Below, one piece after another: positions 1 to 8,652 of a stretch of DNA of 41,927 nt. The stretch is from Pararcticibacter amylolyticus. GTDB taxonomy: Bacteria; Bacteroidota; Bacteroidia; Sphingobacteriales; Sphingobacteriaceae. A program made the position numbers and the translations under genes. The stretch is from positions 443,793 through 485,719 of the forward strand of contig NZ_QEAS01000001.1 of assembly GCF_003130405.1 (NCBI RefSeq). Direction: 5' to 3'. Position 1 is the stretch's first letter. Each line of letters begins with the position of its first letter. The notes below the pieces were generated by a model, which saw only the letters and a list, made by a program, of their open reading frames with translations, was not told where the DNA came from and ran no database searches.

Positions 1-1118
1 CCACTCTTCAAAAGAACCGCAACCTTCTTAAGAAAGAACTGGAATGGATGAGAAGACAGCCGCAGGCCCGGGCTACCAAGTCGAAAGCACGGATAGATGC
101 ATTTTACGATCTTGAAGAAAAGACTAAAAACTCCAAAAACAACCAGAAGCTGGAGTTAAGTACTAAAGTAAGCCGCCAGGGAAATAAAATATTGGAAGTT
201 CATCATATATATAAAGGTTATAATAACAAGCTTATAATAGAAGATTTTTCGTATGTATTTAAAAAGGGAGACAAGATTGGGCTTGCAGGAAAGAATGGCT
301 CTGGTAAGTCTACGTTTTTAAATCTGATTACAGGAGTTATAAGTCCTGATAAAGGAGTTATAGCTATAGGAGAAACCACTGTATTCGGTTACTACAAACA
401 AAGTGGACTCGAAAGCTATGATTCAGAAAAAGTCATAGATGTCGTTAAGGATGTGGCGGAGTTTATAACGATGGCGGATGGAAAAACCATCACTGCATCT
501 CAGCTCCTCACCCACTTTCTATTTCCTCCGGCAAAACAGCATAATATAGTAGGAAATTTAAGTGGAGGAGAAAAAAAACGGCTCCAGCTAATGAGAGTTT
601 TAATAAAAAACCCAAATTTTCTAATACTAGATGAACCTACTAATGATCTGGACATTGATACCTTAAATATTCTTGAAGAATTTCTTGAAAATTATTCAGG
701 AGTACTGGTACTTGTTTCTCACGATAGATATTTAATGGACAAACTAACTGACCAGCTATTTATATTGGAAGGGGACAGCAAAATAAAGATCTACAACGGA
801 AACTATACAGATTATAGAATTGAAAAAGAGAACTCCGTAAAGTCCAGGGAGACCAATAAAGCTTCGGCTGGCTCCACTCCTGTTTCTTCAAAGAAAAATA
901 AGCTTTCTTACAAAGAACAAAAAGAGCTTGACAGTATTGAGGATGAAATTCCAAGAATTGAACACCTCATTTCTGAATTAACAAGCAAATTAAATTCAAT
1001 TACTCATGACCATGCGGAATTACTGAGCATATCAGAGGAAATAGAACAAAAGAAAACTTATCTGGATGAGATAAGTATGCGCTGGCTCGAGTTAAATGAA
1101 ACAAAAGAAGGATATTAA
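1..1118 (+). CDS. ABC-F family ATP-binding protein, 5' partial
   Basis: This is the C-terminal half of a soluble ABC-F (Uup/EttA-like) ATPase. The reading frame is open back to base 3, so the true start lies outside the window. The first residues form the basic inter-domain linker (ending QARATKSKARIDAF) that joins the two nucleotide-binding domains. The second domain has Walker A GKNGSGKST (about 286-314), signature LSGGEKKRL (about 558-584) and Walker B LILDEPTNDLD (about 619-651). A C-terminal acidic/basic coiled coil ends the protein, as in Uup. There are no membrane segments, so it is not a transporter subunit. The family acts on ribosomes or branched DNA structures; which applies here cannot be told from the sequence. 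It runs in the same direction as mnmG. Confidence 0.93.
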   Translation, partial: TLQKNRNLLKKELEWMRRQPQARATKSKARIDAFYDLEEKTKNSKNNQKLELSTKVSRQGNKILEVHHIYKGYNNKLIIEDFSYVFKKGDKIGLAGKNGSGKSTFLNLITGVISPDKGVIAIGETTVFGYYKQSGLESYDSEKVIDVVKDVAEFITMADGKTITASQLLTHFLFPPAKQHNIVGNLSGGEKKRLQLMRVLIKNPNFLILDEPTNDLDIDTLNILEEFLENYSGVLVLVSHDRYLMDKLTDQLFILEGDSKIKIYNGNYTDYRIEKENSVKSRETNKASAGSTPVSSKKNKLSYKEQKELDSIEDEIPRIEHLISELTSKLNSITHDHAELLSISEEIEQKKTYLDEISMRWLELNETKEGY

Positions 1119-1124
1119 GTATAA

Positions 1125-1138
1125 GTTCCACGTGGAAC
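1125..1138. promoter_or_regulatory. parS-like centromere site 1
   Basis: A perfect palindrome GTTCCACGTGGAAC, which extends to 16 bp as AGTTCCACGTGGAACT. It matches the chromosomal parS family bound by ParB (Bacillus form TGTTTCACGTGAAACA) with the C/G variant at the inner positions. It lies in the ABC-F/mnmG gap, and a second copy starts 24 bp downstream. Binding by ParB is inferred from the motif. Confidence 0.8.
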
Positions 1139-1148
1139 TATTGAAAAG

Positions 1149-1162
1149 GTTCCACGTGGAAC
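1149..1162. promoter_or_regulatory. parS-like centromere site 2
   Basis: A second perfect copy of GTTCCACGTGGAAC, 24 bp from the first when counted start to start, and 12 bp before the mnmG ATG. Paired parS sites near the replication origin are common for ParABS segregation systems, and mnmG (gidA) is a frequent origin-proximal gene. No parA or parB gene is in the window. Confidence 0.8.
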
Positions 1163-1174
1163 AGAAAGCTAATT

Positions 1175-3037
1175 ATGTTTAAAAAATACGATATTATAGT
1201 AGTTGGTGCAGGTCACGCTGGATGTGAGGCTGCCGCTGCTGCTGCTAATCTGGGATCCTCGGTTCTCCTCATTACTATGAATATGGGGACAATTGCTCAA
1301 ATGAGCTGCAATCCAGCTATGGGAGGCGTTGCAAAGGGACAAATTGTAAGAGAAATTGACGCTATGGGTGGATATTCTGGTATAGTAGCAGACAAATCAA
1401 CCATACAATTCCGGATGCTCAACCTGTCTAAAGGCCCGGCTATGTGGAGTCCGAGAACTCAGAATGACCGTATGCGTTTCTCAGAAGAATGGAGGTCAAT
1501 GCTGGAAAAAACTCCTAACGTGGATTTCTGGCAGGATACTGTAAAAGAAATCCTGACAAAAGGAGACAAGGTCTCAGGAGTAAAAACATCACTCGGTATA
1601 GAAATTGAATCTGAAGCTGTCGTACTAACTAACGGTACGTTCCTAAATGGCATCATCCATATAGGAGAGAAACGGTTCGGCGGGGGTAGGACAGCTGAGA
1701 AGTCGTCTACAGGGCTCACCGAGCAGCTAGTGGAATTAGGATTCGAAGCTGGACGAATGAAAACAGGCACCCCTCCACGTGTAGATGGAAGAAGTCTGGA
1801 TTATTCTAAAATGGAAGAGCAGTGGGGTGATCCGGTCAGGGGCCGCTTCTCTTTTACAGATGTAGAGATGTCTTCAGATCAACGATGCTGCTGGATCACA
1901 TATACCAATCAGGCTGTTCACGATACGCTGAAAGAGGGTTTTGAAAAGTCCCCTATGTTTACGGGCAGAATAAAAGGTCTAGGCCCAAGATACTGCCCTT
2001 CAATAGAGGATAAAATTAACCGTTTCGCTGAACGCGAGAGACATCAGATATTTGTTGAGCCGGAAGGATGGAATACAGTTGAGATATATGTAAACGGATT
2101 TTCTACGTCCCTTCCTGAGGATGTTCAGTACCGTGCATTAACTCAGATTCCAGGATTTGAAAACGTGAAAATGTTCAGACCTGGGTATGCAATAGAATAT
2201 GATTACTTCCCTCCCACCCAACTGAGTCTCACACTGGAAACCAAGGTGGTTAAAAACCTGTTCTTCGCAGGACAGATAAACGGCACAACAGGTTATGAGG
2301 AAGCAGCAAGTCAGGGATTCATTGCAGGGATAAACGCTCATCAAAAGATAAAAGATCAGCATGAATTGATCATGAAAAGATCAGAATCTTATATAGGGGT
2401 ACTGATTGATGACCTGGTGACAAAGGGAACCGAAGAGCCCTACAGGATGTTTACATCCAGAGCAGAGCACCGTCTCTTGTTACGACAAGATAATGCAGAC
2501 ATACGTCTTTCCCCTATTGCTCATAAGCTCGGTCTCATAAACGATGAACGACTTGAGAAAGTAACCAAAAAAATAAAAGACTCTGACTTCCTGGTAACAT
2601 ATCTTAAAAATACCTCAATTGAAGCTTCGGAAGTCAATAGCTTCCTGGAAGAGTTAGGAACCAGTCCCCTCAGTCAAAATGTTAAAATGTTTTCTCTGCT
2701 TTCCAGACCCCAGGTAGATATGAGTGATCTGAGAAAAGCAATCCCAACATTTAATAATCTGCTCAACTCCTATGATAAAGAAACAATAGAACAAGCTGAG
2801 ATAAAGGTTAAATATGAAAGCTATTTTGAAAAAGAGCTTGAGATAGTCAACAAAATGAGAAAGATGGAGGACCAGGAAATTAATCCAGATTTCAATTATC
2901 ACAACATGGTATCTCTTTCAAAAGAGGCCCGGGAAAAGTTGATGAAGATAAAACCCAGAACCCTCGGTCAGGCATCAAGAATTTCAGGTGTTTCGCCCTC
3001 AGATATCTCTGTTTTGATGGTACATATTAGTAAATGA
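1175..3037 (+). CDS. mnmG: tRNA uridine-5-carboxymethylaminomethyl(34) synthesis enzyme MnmG
   Basis: A 620-residue protein, the usual MnmG/GidA length. With MnmE it installs the carboxymethylaminomethyl group on wobble uridine 34 of certain tRNAs, using FAD, NADH and methylene-tetrahydrofolate, in the cytoplasm. Visible marks are the N-terminal FAD-binding GAGHAGCEA (residues 11-19), the family segment MKTGTPPRVDGRSLD starting at residue 195, GPRYCPSIEDK around Cys274, and the C-terminal helical MnmE-binding domain ending in the usual QASRISGVSPSDI stretch. The ATG lies 12 bp after the second parS-like site, so that site overlaps the likely leader. No defects are seen. Confidence 0.98.
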   Translation: MFKKYDIIVVGAGHAGCEAAAAAANLGSSVLLITMNMGTIAQMSCNPAMGGVAKGQIVREIDAMGGYSGIVADKSTIQFRMLNLSKGPAMWSPRTQNDRMRFSEEWRSMLEKTPNVDFWQDTVKEILTKGDKVSGVKTSLGIEIESEAVVLTNGTFLNGIIHIGEKRFGGGRTAEKSSTGLTEQLVELGFEAGRMKTGTPPRVDGRSLDYSKMEEQWGDPVRGRFSFTDVEMSSDQRCCWITYTNQAVHDTLKEGFEKSPMFTGRIKGLGPRYCPSIEDKINRFAERERHQIFVEPEGWNTVEIYVNGFSTSLPEDVQYRALTQIPGFENVKMFRPGYAIEYDYFPPTQLSLTLETKVVKNLFFAGQINGTTGYEEAASQGFIAGINAHQKIKDQHELIMKRSESYIGVLIDDLVTKGTEEPYRMFTSRAEHRLLLRQDNADIRLSPIAHKLGLINDERLEKVTKKIKDSDFLVTYLKNTSIEASEVNSFLEELGTSPLSQNVKMFSLLSRPQVDMSDLRKAIPTFNNLLNSYDKETIEQAEIKVKYESYFEKELEIVNKMRKMEDQEINPDFNYHNMVSLSKEAREKLMKIKPRTLGQASRISGVSPSDISVLMVHISK

Positions 3038-3169
3038 ATAATAAGATACTGATTATCAATATTTTATAAATTAAAATATTAGACATAAAATAAGCTCATC
3101 TGAGACGTTATTTTCATAAATTCGACATATTCCTCACTGAAGAGAAAAAACTCGTTAAAACGCTTATAA

Positions 3170-4804
3170 ATGCCACATTTCTTAAATAAGTACTTAAAGT
3201 TAAATTTTTTTACTTTAACCACGCTGGTTTTACTGGTAATAGGGTGCGCAAGTATTCAACAGCCAACCGGAGGTCCCAGGGACAAAGAACCACCCAAGGT
3301 GATGAAAGAAAGCCCGAAGAACTTCACGCTTAATTTCAAAAGCAAAGAAATTAATATCGAGTTTGATGAATACTTCAAGATCAACAATGAATCTAAAGAA
3401 TTCAGCATGTCTCCCGCACTTGAAAAAACGCCATACTTCAAAATCAGAAAAAAAACACTAAATATAAAGTTTGAAGATACTCTGGCAGCTAACACAACTT
3501 ACACAATAAATTTCGGCCGTGGATTAGTGGATTACAACGAAGGAAACGTTCTTAAGAATTACGTATATGTATTTTCCACGGGGAACAAAATAGATTCCCT
3601 TTCGATATCAGGAACAGTGACTAATACATTAACAAAAAAGCCAGTACTCGACGCTACTGTATTTATAATACCGATATCACAGGATACAATTTTTGGTAAA
3701 AAGCGCGCCAGCATATTCACAACTACCGACTCTTCAGGGAACTTCAATCTCCGCTACTTACGCCAGGATACGTATCGTATATACGCTTTGAAAGAAGAAG
3801 GAGGAGACAGAATATATAATTCAACAAATGAAGAAATAGCCTTCTTAAAGGACTCTATAAAGCTTACCAAGGACACCACCGCAATTAAACTCGAACTCTT
3901 CAAGGAGGAACCGAAAGTATTCAGGATAACGGACAGAAAAATCGAGAAAGATGCGCGTATCATGTACATATTCAATCAAAAGCTCGAAAAGCCATCCATC
4001 CGGATATTAAAACCGGAAGAACTTGACAAGGATAAAATAGTTGAATTTAGCACCACTCATGATACAGCTCACGTATGGACAAAGAACATGGATTTTGATT
4101 CTATTCAGGTAGCCATACTTGATAAAGACGTCCCAATTGACACGACTGTTATCCGAAAAAACAGCCGCGACAAATACGACCGGGAGGTAAAAATCGCCGA
4201 CAACTTTCCTTCCAATAAAATAAAACCGGGGTCTGAGCTTATCCTCTCGCTTTCTTCACCAGCAGGATCAATAGACCCGCGAAAAATAAGCCTTCTTCAG
4301 GACTCTGTCCCGGTAAGCGGACTACGAATAGTGAAGGATACGCTCTCAAACAGAAAATATATATTCAGGTATCCCTGGCGAACAGAAAAGCAATATATAT
4401 TGAAGATTGATACTAACGCAATAGGCGGAAAATTTGGCGGATTCAACAAGCCCTTTACCAAGCAATTCACCCGCGACGAAGAAGTAAATTACGGTAATCT
4501 CACCCTCTCTGTCACAGTTCCCGACACGAGTAAGCAGTATATACTACAACTAATGAACGAACGCGATGAGCTGGTCAAAATGAATATCCTGACAAAAAAC
4601 GAGACAGTTCATTACACAACCTATTCACTTGGAAAGTACCATTTCAGGGTCATCTATGACGAAAACAGGAATAATAAATGGGATACCGGCGATGTTTCAA
4701 AGAAAATTCAGCCGGAAAAGGTATGGAACAGCAATACAGAAATAACTCTCAGGGCAAATTGGGACCTGGAAGAAAAACTATCTATTCCTCCTCCTGCTGA
4801 TTGA
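3170..4804 (+). CDS. Ig-like (Big_5 type) domain lipoprotein
   Basis: A 544-residue predicted lipoprotein. An N-terminal hydrophobic segment ends in a lipobox (LVIGC, Cys26), followed by the Bacteroidota-typical stretch beginning ASIQQPTGGPRDKEPP. Residues of about 40-135 form the Ig-like fold seen in this family (ISVEFDEYF-like and TYTINFG-like strands). A carboxypeptidase-regulatory-like segment follows at about 145-210, and the rest is beta-rich. It is probably anchored in the cell envelope. Its role is unknown. A shared 3' end with the gamma-carbonic anhydrase gene on the other strand overlaps it by 23 bp (4782-4804). Third codon positions look richer in A and C than in plus-strand genes to the right of 7.5 kb. 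Confidence 0.85.
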   Translation: MPHFLNKYLKLNFFTLTTLVLLVIGCASIQQPTGGPRDKEPPKVMKESPKNFTLNFKSKEINIEFDEYFKINNESKEFSMSPALEKTPYFKIRKKTLNIKFEDTLAANTTYTINFGRGLVDYNEGNVLKNYVYVFSTGNKIDSLSISGTVTNTLTKKPVLDATVFIIPISQDTIFGKKRASIFTTTDSSGNFNLRYLRQDTYRIYALKEEGGDRIYNSTNEEIAFLKDSIKLTKDTTAIKLELFKEEPKVFRITDRKIEKDARIMYIFNQKLEKPSIRILKPEELDKDKIVEFSTTHDTAHVWTKNMDFDSIQVAILDKDVPIDTTVIRKNSRDKYDREVKIADNFPSNKIKPGSELILSLSSPAGSIDPRKISLLQDSVPVSGLRIVKDTLSNRKYIFRYPWRTEKQYILKIDTNAIGGKFGGFNKPFTKQFTRDEEVNYGNLTLSVTVPDTSKQYILQLMNERDELVKMNILTKNETVHYTTYSLGKYHFRVIYDENRNNKWDTGDVSKKIQPEKVWNSNTEITLRANWDLEEKLSIPPPAD

Positions 4805-5306
4805 ACCAGCTTGAATACATAATATATCTTCCAGGCAATGACTCCAGTAACTCTCGTTGCCCGGCATTTATCGGCTTTACCTTGCGGGCAGGCATTCCCG
4901 CATATATAAAACCAGATTCGCATATTGTATTCTCCAGTACTACAGCTCCGGCTGCTATAATGCAAAATTCCTCTACAACCGCATGATCCATAACAGTAGC
5001 TCCCATGCCTATGAGAACGTTATCCTTCACTACGCAGCCGTGAACCAGGGCCCTATGTCCGATAGAAACATTATTTCCGATCACCGTAGGAGCCTTTTGA
5101 TAAGTACAATGGATAATCGCTCCGTCCTGAATATTAACGTTATCACCGGCAATAATATAGTTAACATCCCCTCTTACTACGGCATTAAACCAGACAGAGC
5201 AGTTTTTCCCAAGTTTAACATCGCCAACTATCGTAGAATTTTCGGCAATAAAACAGCTTTCGTCAAAAATTGGAAATTTTCCATTGACAGATAAAATAAG
5301 TGGCAT
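4782..5306 (-). CDS. gamma-carbonic anhydrase family protein
   Basis: A 174-residue left-handed beta-helix protein (hexapeptide repeats such as IVGDVKLGKNCSVWFNAVV). It belongs to the YrdA/PaaY gamma-class carbonic anhydrase-like group. The metal-ligand histidines are visible in IIHCTYQ, SIGHRALVHGC and the following HGC segment, and Arg in VVRGDVN matches the subunit-contact arginine. The family forms trimers with Zn or Fe at the subunit interfaces; many members have weak or unknown enzyme activity, so substrate is not assigned. I chose the ATG at 5306 (MPLILSVNGK) because it matches the normal family start; a start 24 bp further upstream is possible. It converges with the lipoprotein gene, overlapping it by 23 bp. 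Confidence 0.92.
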   Translation of the reverse strand: MPLILSVNGKFPIFDESCFIAENSTIVGDVKLGKNCSVWFNAVVRGDVNYIIAGDNVNIQDGAIIHCTYQKAPTVIGNNVSIGHRALVHGCVVKDNVLIGMGATVMDHAVVEEFCIIAAGAVVLENTICESGFIYAGMPARKVKPINAGQRELLESLPGRYIMYSSWFNQQEEE

Positions 5307-5332
5307 ATATTTACATCTCCATTCTAACAACA

Positions 5333-5405
5333 GCGGAAGTAGCTCAGTTGGTAGAGCATCAGCTTCCCAAGCTGAGGGTCGCGGGTTCGAATCCCGTTTT
5401 CCGCT
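5333..5405 (+). tRNA. tRNA-Gly (anticodon CCC)
   Basis: A 73-base cloverleaf. The acceptor arms GCGGAAG and TTTCCGC pair with one G-U, and the discriminator is U, as usual for glycine. The D arm contains AGCTCAGTTGGTAGAGC. The anticodon stem TCAGC/GCTGA closes loop TTCCCAA, giving anticodon CCC at 5366-5368. The T arm is GCGGGTTCGAATCCCGT. The CCA end is not encoded. It reads codon GGG. It stands alone between two minus-strand genes and no integrase or attachment-site duplication is visible beside it. Confidence 0.97.
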
Positions 5406-5434
5406 CGTTCTCTGTTTAACTATTCAAATAACAG

Positions 5435-5472
5435 TACTCACGAATACAGACAATTATCTGCAACCGTGAGTA
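5435..5472. terminator. hairpin between tRNA-Gly and nadB
   Basis: An inverted repeat TACTCACG / CGTGAGTA (5435-5442 and 5465-5472) with a 22-base loop. It lies between the end of tRNA-Gly and the end of nadB. Neither side is followed by a strong T run, so it may be a weak terminator, an RNA-processing structure, or neither. Confidence 0.35.
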
Positions 5473-5478
5473 TTCATT

Positions 5479-7065
5479 CTATAAAATTGTGTCGCGGATC
5501 TGTTCCTGGTGTCCGGGATAGTCCGTAGTATAATGTAAGCCCCTGCTCTCTTTGCGTTTCATGGCCGACCTAATAACAATGTAGGCAGTTTGAATGATAT
5601 TTCGCAGCTCGCATAACTTCACAGATAACTTAGTTTGCTTATAAAAGGACTCCGTTTCTTCATATAATAAGCCCAATCTCCGCATTGCTCGCTCAAGCCG
5701 GAAGTCAGATCTCACAATACCAACGTAATCGCTCATTATCTTCTGAGTTTCCCTTATATTATGAGTCACCAGGATATCCTCATTTGAAAGCCGGGTATTA
5801 GTTTCGTCCCATTCAGGAATATTATCCGGAATTACATTCAAAGAATGTTCCTCCAATGCTGACAAATATATTCTATGCGCAAAAACAGTAGCCTCAAGCA
5901 GCGAATTAGAAGCCAGCCTGTTAGCACCATGAAGACCAGTAGAAGAGCACTCTCCGCAGGCATACAGCCTCTTTATAGACGACCTGCCTAACTGATCGAC
6001 CAGGATCCCTCCGCACATATAATGACAAGCAGGGGTAACCGGAATCATATCCTTTGTCATATCGATCCCTATACTAAGACATTTTGCATAAATATTAGGG
6101 AAATGATTCAGTATCTCCTCTTTATTCCTGTGCCTTATATCGAGATACACAAAATCATCGCCGCTTTTTTTCATTTCCGAATCAATAGCCCTGGCAACAA
6201 TATCCCTTGGCGCAAGCGATCCCCGTTCATCATACAAGTGCATAAACTCATTACCATTCCTGTCTTTCAGCACACCGCCGAAGCCCCTTACTGCTTCCGA
6301 AATAAGAAAAGACGGGTACTCGCCCGGATTATAAAGAGCAGTAGGATGAAATTGCATAAATTCCATATTCCTAACCTTTCCCTTGGCCCGATATACCATT
6401 GCAATTCCGTCACCGGTAGCTATAGTAGGATTGGTGGTGTTAGAATATATATGTCCTGCCCCACCACTCGCCATAACGGTCACCTTAGAGAGAAACCTTT
6501 CCACATTACCTGTACGTGTATTCAATGCGTAAATACCATAACAGGTAATATCCTCAGTCCTCCTGTCTACAAAAGCGCCGCAATGATGCTGCGTGATCAA
6601 TTCAACGGCAAAATAGTGTGTTAATATCTCAATATTGGGATCTTTATGAACCTTTTCCAGTAAAGCCCGCTCAATTTCAAATCCCGTTATATCTTTATAA
6701 TGTAACACACGGTGCTCAGAATGACCACCTTCCCTCGCCAAATCATAGATTCCCTGCTGATTCTTATCGAAGTTTGTTCCGTACTCAATAATCTCCTGGA
6801 TACGAGCCGGACCCTCTTTCACTACGATTTCCACAACCTCCCGGTCACATAAACCATCCCCTGCAATAAGGGTGTCTTCTATGTGTTTGTCGAAAGAATC
6901 TTCTTTATCCACAACTACAGCAACCCCCCCCTGGGCATACTTAGTGTTAGACTCGTCTTCATTTGATTTTGTAACTATCAGAACTTTACCATGTTTCGCC
7001 GCCTTAAGAGCAAAACTGAGTCCCGCAATACCCGACCCTACTACGAGGAAATCAACATACTTCAT
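5479..7065 (-). CDS. nadB: L-aspartate oxidase
   Basis: A 528-residue flavoprotein. It oxidises L-aspartate to iminoaspartate, the first step of de novo NAD synthesis, and passes the product to NadA. The N-terminal FAD motif GSGIAGLSFA is at residues 10-19. The succinate-dehydrogenase-like active region shows REGGHSEHR (111-119), the MQFHPTALY stretch, and LYACGECSSTGLHGANRLASNS, which closes the FAD site. The C-terminal helical domain ends in the family pattern with SRGLHYTTDYP. It is divergent from nadA across a 404-bp gap, a natural arrangement for co-regulation. Its length is normal and I see no missing residues. Confidence 0.97.
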   Translation of the reverse strand: MKYVDFLVVGSGIAGLSFALKAAKHGKVLIVTKSNEDESNTKYAQGGVAVVVDKEDSFDKHIEDTLIAGDGLCDREVVEIVVKEGPARIQEIIEYGTNFDKNQQGIYDLAREGGHSEHRVLHYKDITGFEIERALLEKVHKDPNIEILTHYFAVELITQHHCGAFVDRRTEDITCYGIYALNTRTGNVERFLSKVTVMASGGAGHIYSNTTNPTIATGDGIAMVYRAKGKVRNMEFMQFHPTALYNPGEYPSFLISEAVRGFGGVLKDRNGNEFMHLYDERGSLAPRDIVARAIDSEMKKSGDDFVYLDIRHRNKEEILNHFPNIYAKCLSIGIDMTKDMIPVTPACHYMCGGILVDQLGRSSIKRLYACGECSSTGLHGANRLASNSLLEATVFAHRIYLSALEEHSLNVIPDNIPEWDETNTRLSNEDILVTHNIRETQKIMSDYVGIVRSDFRLERAMRRLGLLYEETESFYKQTKLSVKLCELRNIIQTAYIVIRSAMKRKESRGLHYTTDYPGHQEQIRDTIL

Positions 7066-7103
7066 GGAAAACTAATTTGTATAATGTAATCTTTTATCGT
7101 CAA

Positions 7104-7112
7104 TGTGGATAA
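7104..7112 (-). promoter_or_regulatory. DnaA box
   Basis: TGTGGATAA, the exact complement of the consensus TTATCCACA. It lies 39 bp upstream of the nadB start. Confidence 0.6.
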
Positions 7113-7350
7113 ACACGGTAAAGATGTTAATTTTGTATAAAAGCAAGTCTAATAATTTTTAATAACAAATCCTTGCTGTTAATTTGAAGCCAAATTAGAG
7201 GAATTTTGAGAAAGTTTTCATCACAGAAATCTGGAGTTTTTAACTTTTTTAGACACACGAAAAATTCACAGGATAAAATAACCAGGAAAAATTTGAAAAA
7301 TACATCTGCTTGCTTTCTAAGCTATTGATTAAATAACAATGTTAGTAAGA

Positions 7351-7359
7351 TGTGGATAA
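7351..7359 (-). promoter_or_regulatory. DnaA box
   Basis: A second exact TGTGGATAA, 247 bp from the first and in the same orientation, about 110 bp before the nadA start. Confidence 0.6.
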
Positions 7360-7469
7360 AAGCATGAAAACAAAAATTTCAAAGAAATTATACGCCATCT
7401 TCTTCACATTACTAACATCCTAATAAACCATAAAAAGATCTTATTTAAAAATAATTGTATTTTATTGAA

Positions 7470-8471
7470 ATGTCGAGAATGGATACTTTTGAGGAGTTAA
7501 ACATTAAGGGTTTTGTGGATGAACCTATAGATCCTGCTTTGGATCTTTTTGATGAGATTGAACGTTTAAAAAGGGAAAAAAATGCAGTTATTCTTGCGCA
7601 TTATTACCAGGAGCCTGATATTCAGGATATTGCTGATTACATTGGAGATAGTCTCGGGCTTTCTCAGCAGGCTGCTAAAACAGATGCTCAGATTATCGTA
7701 TTTGCCGGCGTACACTTCATGGCCGAAACAGCTAAGATTTTATCTCCTGAGAAGAAGGTGTTATTGCCCGACTTGAAAGCTGGTTGTTCTCTTTCCGACA
7801 GCTGTCCTCCTCATCTTTTTTCGAAATTCAAAGAGAATTATCCCGACCATCTGGTAATCACATATGTTAATTGTTCTGCAGAACTGAAAGCTTTAAGCGA
7901 TATTGTTTGTACTTCTTCAAATGCAGTTCAGATTGTCGATAGTCTCCCCAAAGATCAGAAGATCATCTTCGGCCCGGACAAGAATCTGGGACGATATGTA
8001 CAGAAAAAGACAGGAAGAGACCTGGTGATGTGGAACGGAGCCTGTATGGTTCATGAGATTTTTTCGCTCCAGCGAATAGTGAGGTTGAAGGAAAGACATC
8101 CACAGGCGAAGTTTATCGCTCACCCCGAATGTGAAGAGGCAATTCTGCAAATGGCAGATTATGCAGGTTCAACTACCGGCTTGTTGAATTATACGATGAA
8201 AAGTGATGCTCAGGAATTCATTGTGGCAACTGAAAGCGGTATCATACATCAGATGGAAAAGGAAAATCCCGGAAAGGTATTTATTCCAGCTCCTCCAAAC
8301 AACACTTGTGCATGCAATGATTGTCCTCACATGAAAAGGAATACATTAGAAAAATTATACTTATGTATCAAAAATGAGCTTCCGGAGGTAACAGTTCCGA
8401 TGGATATCGTAGAAAAAGCCCGTAAGCCGATAGAACGCATGCTGGAGATTTCAGCTAGGCTGGGACTTTAG
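7470..8471 (+). CDS. nadA: quinolinate synthase
   Basis: A 333-residue protein from the chosen ATG. It condenses iminoaspartate (from NadB) with dihydroxyacetone phosphate to give quinolinate, using a [4Fe-4S] cluster. Candidate cluster cysteines sit where the family expects them: Cys106 in DLKAGCSL, Cys192 in WNGACMVHE, and a cysteine in CACNDC (280-285). The HYYQ and ADYIGDSL segments near the N terminus are typical. The open frame continues 15 bp upstream to a TTG at 7455, but the ATG at 7470 ([10 protein letters not shown]) is the more likely start; another ATG lies at 7479. It pairs with the divergent nadB. Confidence 0.96.
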   Translation: MSRMDTFEELNIKGFVDEPIDPALDLFDEIERLKREKNAVILAHYYQEPDIQDIADYIGDSLGLSQQAAKTDAQIIVFAGVHFMAETAKILSPEKKVLLPDLKAGCSLSDSCPPHLFSKFKENYPDHLVITYVNCSAELKALSDIVCTSSNAVQIVDSLPKDQKIIFGPDKNLGRYVQKKTGRDLVMWNGACMVHEIFSLQRIVRLKERHPQAKFIAHPECEEAILQMADYAGSTTGLLNYTMKSDAQEFIVATESGIIHQMEKENPGKVFIPAPPNNTCACNDCPHMKRNTLEKLYLCIKNELPEVTVPMDIVEKARKPIERMLEISARLGL

Positions 8472-8652
8472 GGTCTATGGTTTTAGATTTACGATTTCGG
8501 TATATCAGGTAAGCTGATTTCTGAATCATGAGTATCTAAATTGGAGTAAAAGGTACTAGTGGCCGGCTGATGAAAGCTGACCCATATTAAAAAATGATGG
8601 TATATTGGGAATATGCTGACTTCTTATTCCTGATAGCCTATAGCCAGAAGCA

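Larger units (their letters stand above)
7066..7469. other. candidate replication origin (nadB-nadA gap)
   Basis: A 404-bp, strongly AT-rich, non-coding gap between divergent genes. It contains two perfect DnaA-box 9-mers in the same orientation (TGTGGATAA at 7104-7112 and 7351-7359). Its right edge (about 7430-7470) is almost pure A/T and could serve as an unwinding element. Two parS-like sites lie 6 kb to the left. Third codon position bias in same-strand genes appears to differ on either side. The gap also has to contain the nadA and nadB promoters, so AT content alone is no proof. The origin call is inference. Confidence 0.5.

Noticed and set aside
5284-5469. A plus-strand frame of 61 codons overlapping tRNA-Gly
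   Set aside because: The product contains the stretch GRASASQAEGRGFESR, which is what a tRNA gene reads like when translated. It is not a protein gene.
7455-7470. TTG start for nadA
   Set aside because: An ATG 15 bp downstream gives a normal NadA N terminus; the TTG adds an unconserved extension.
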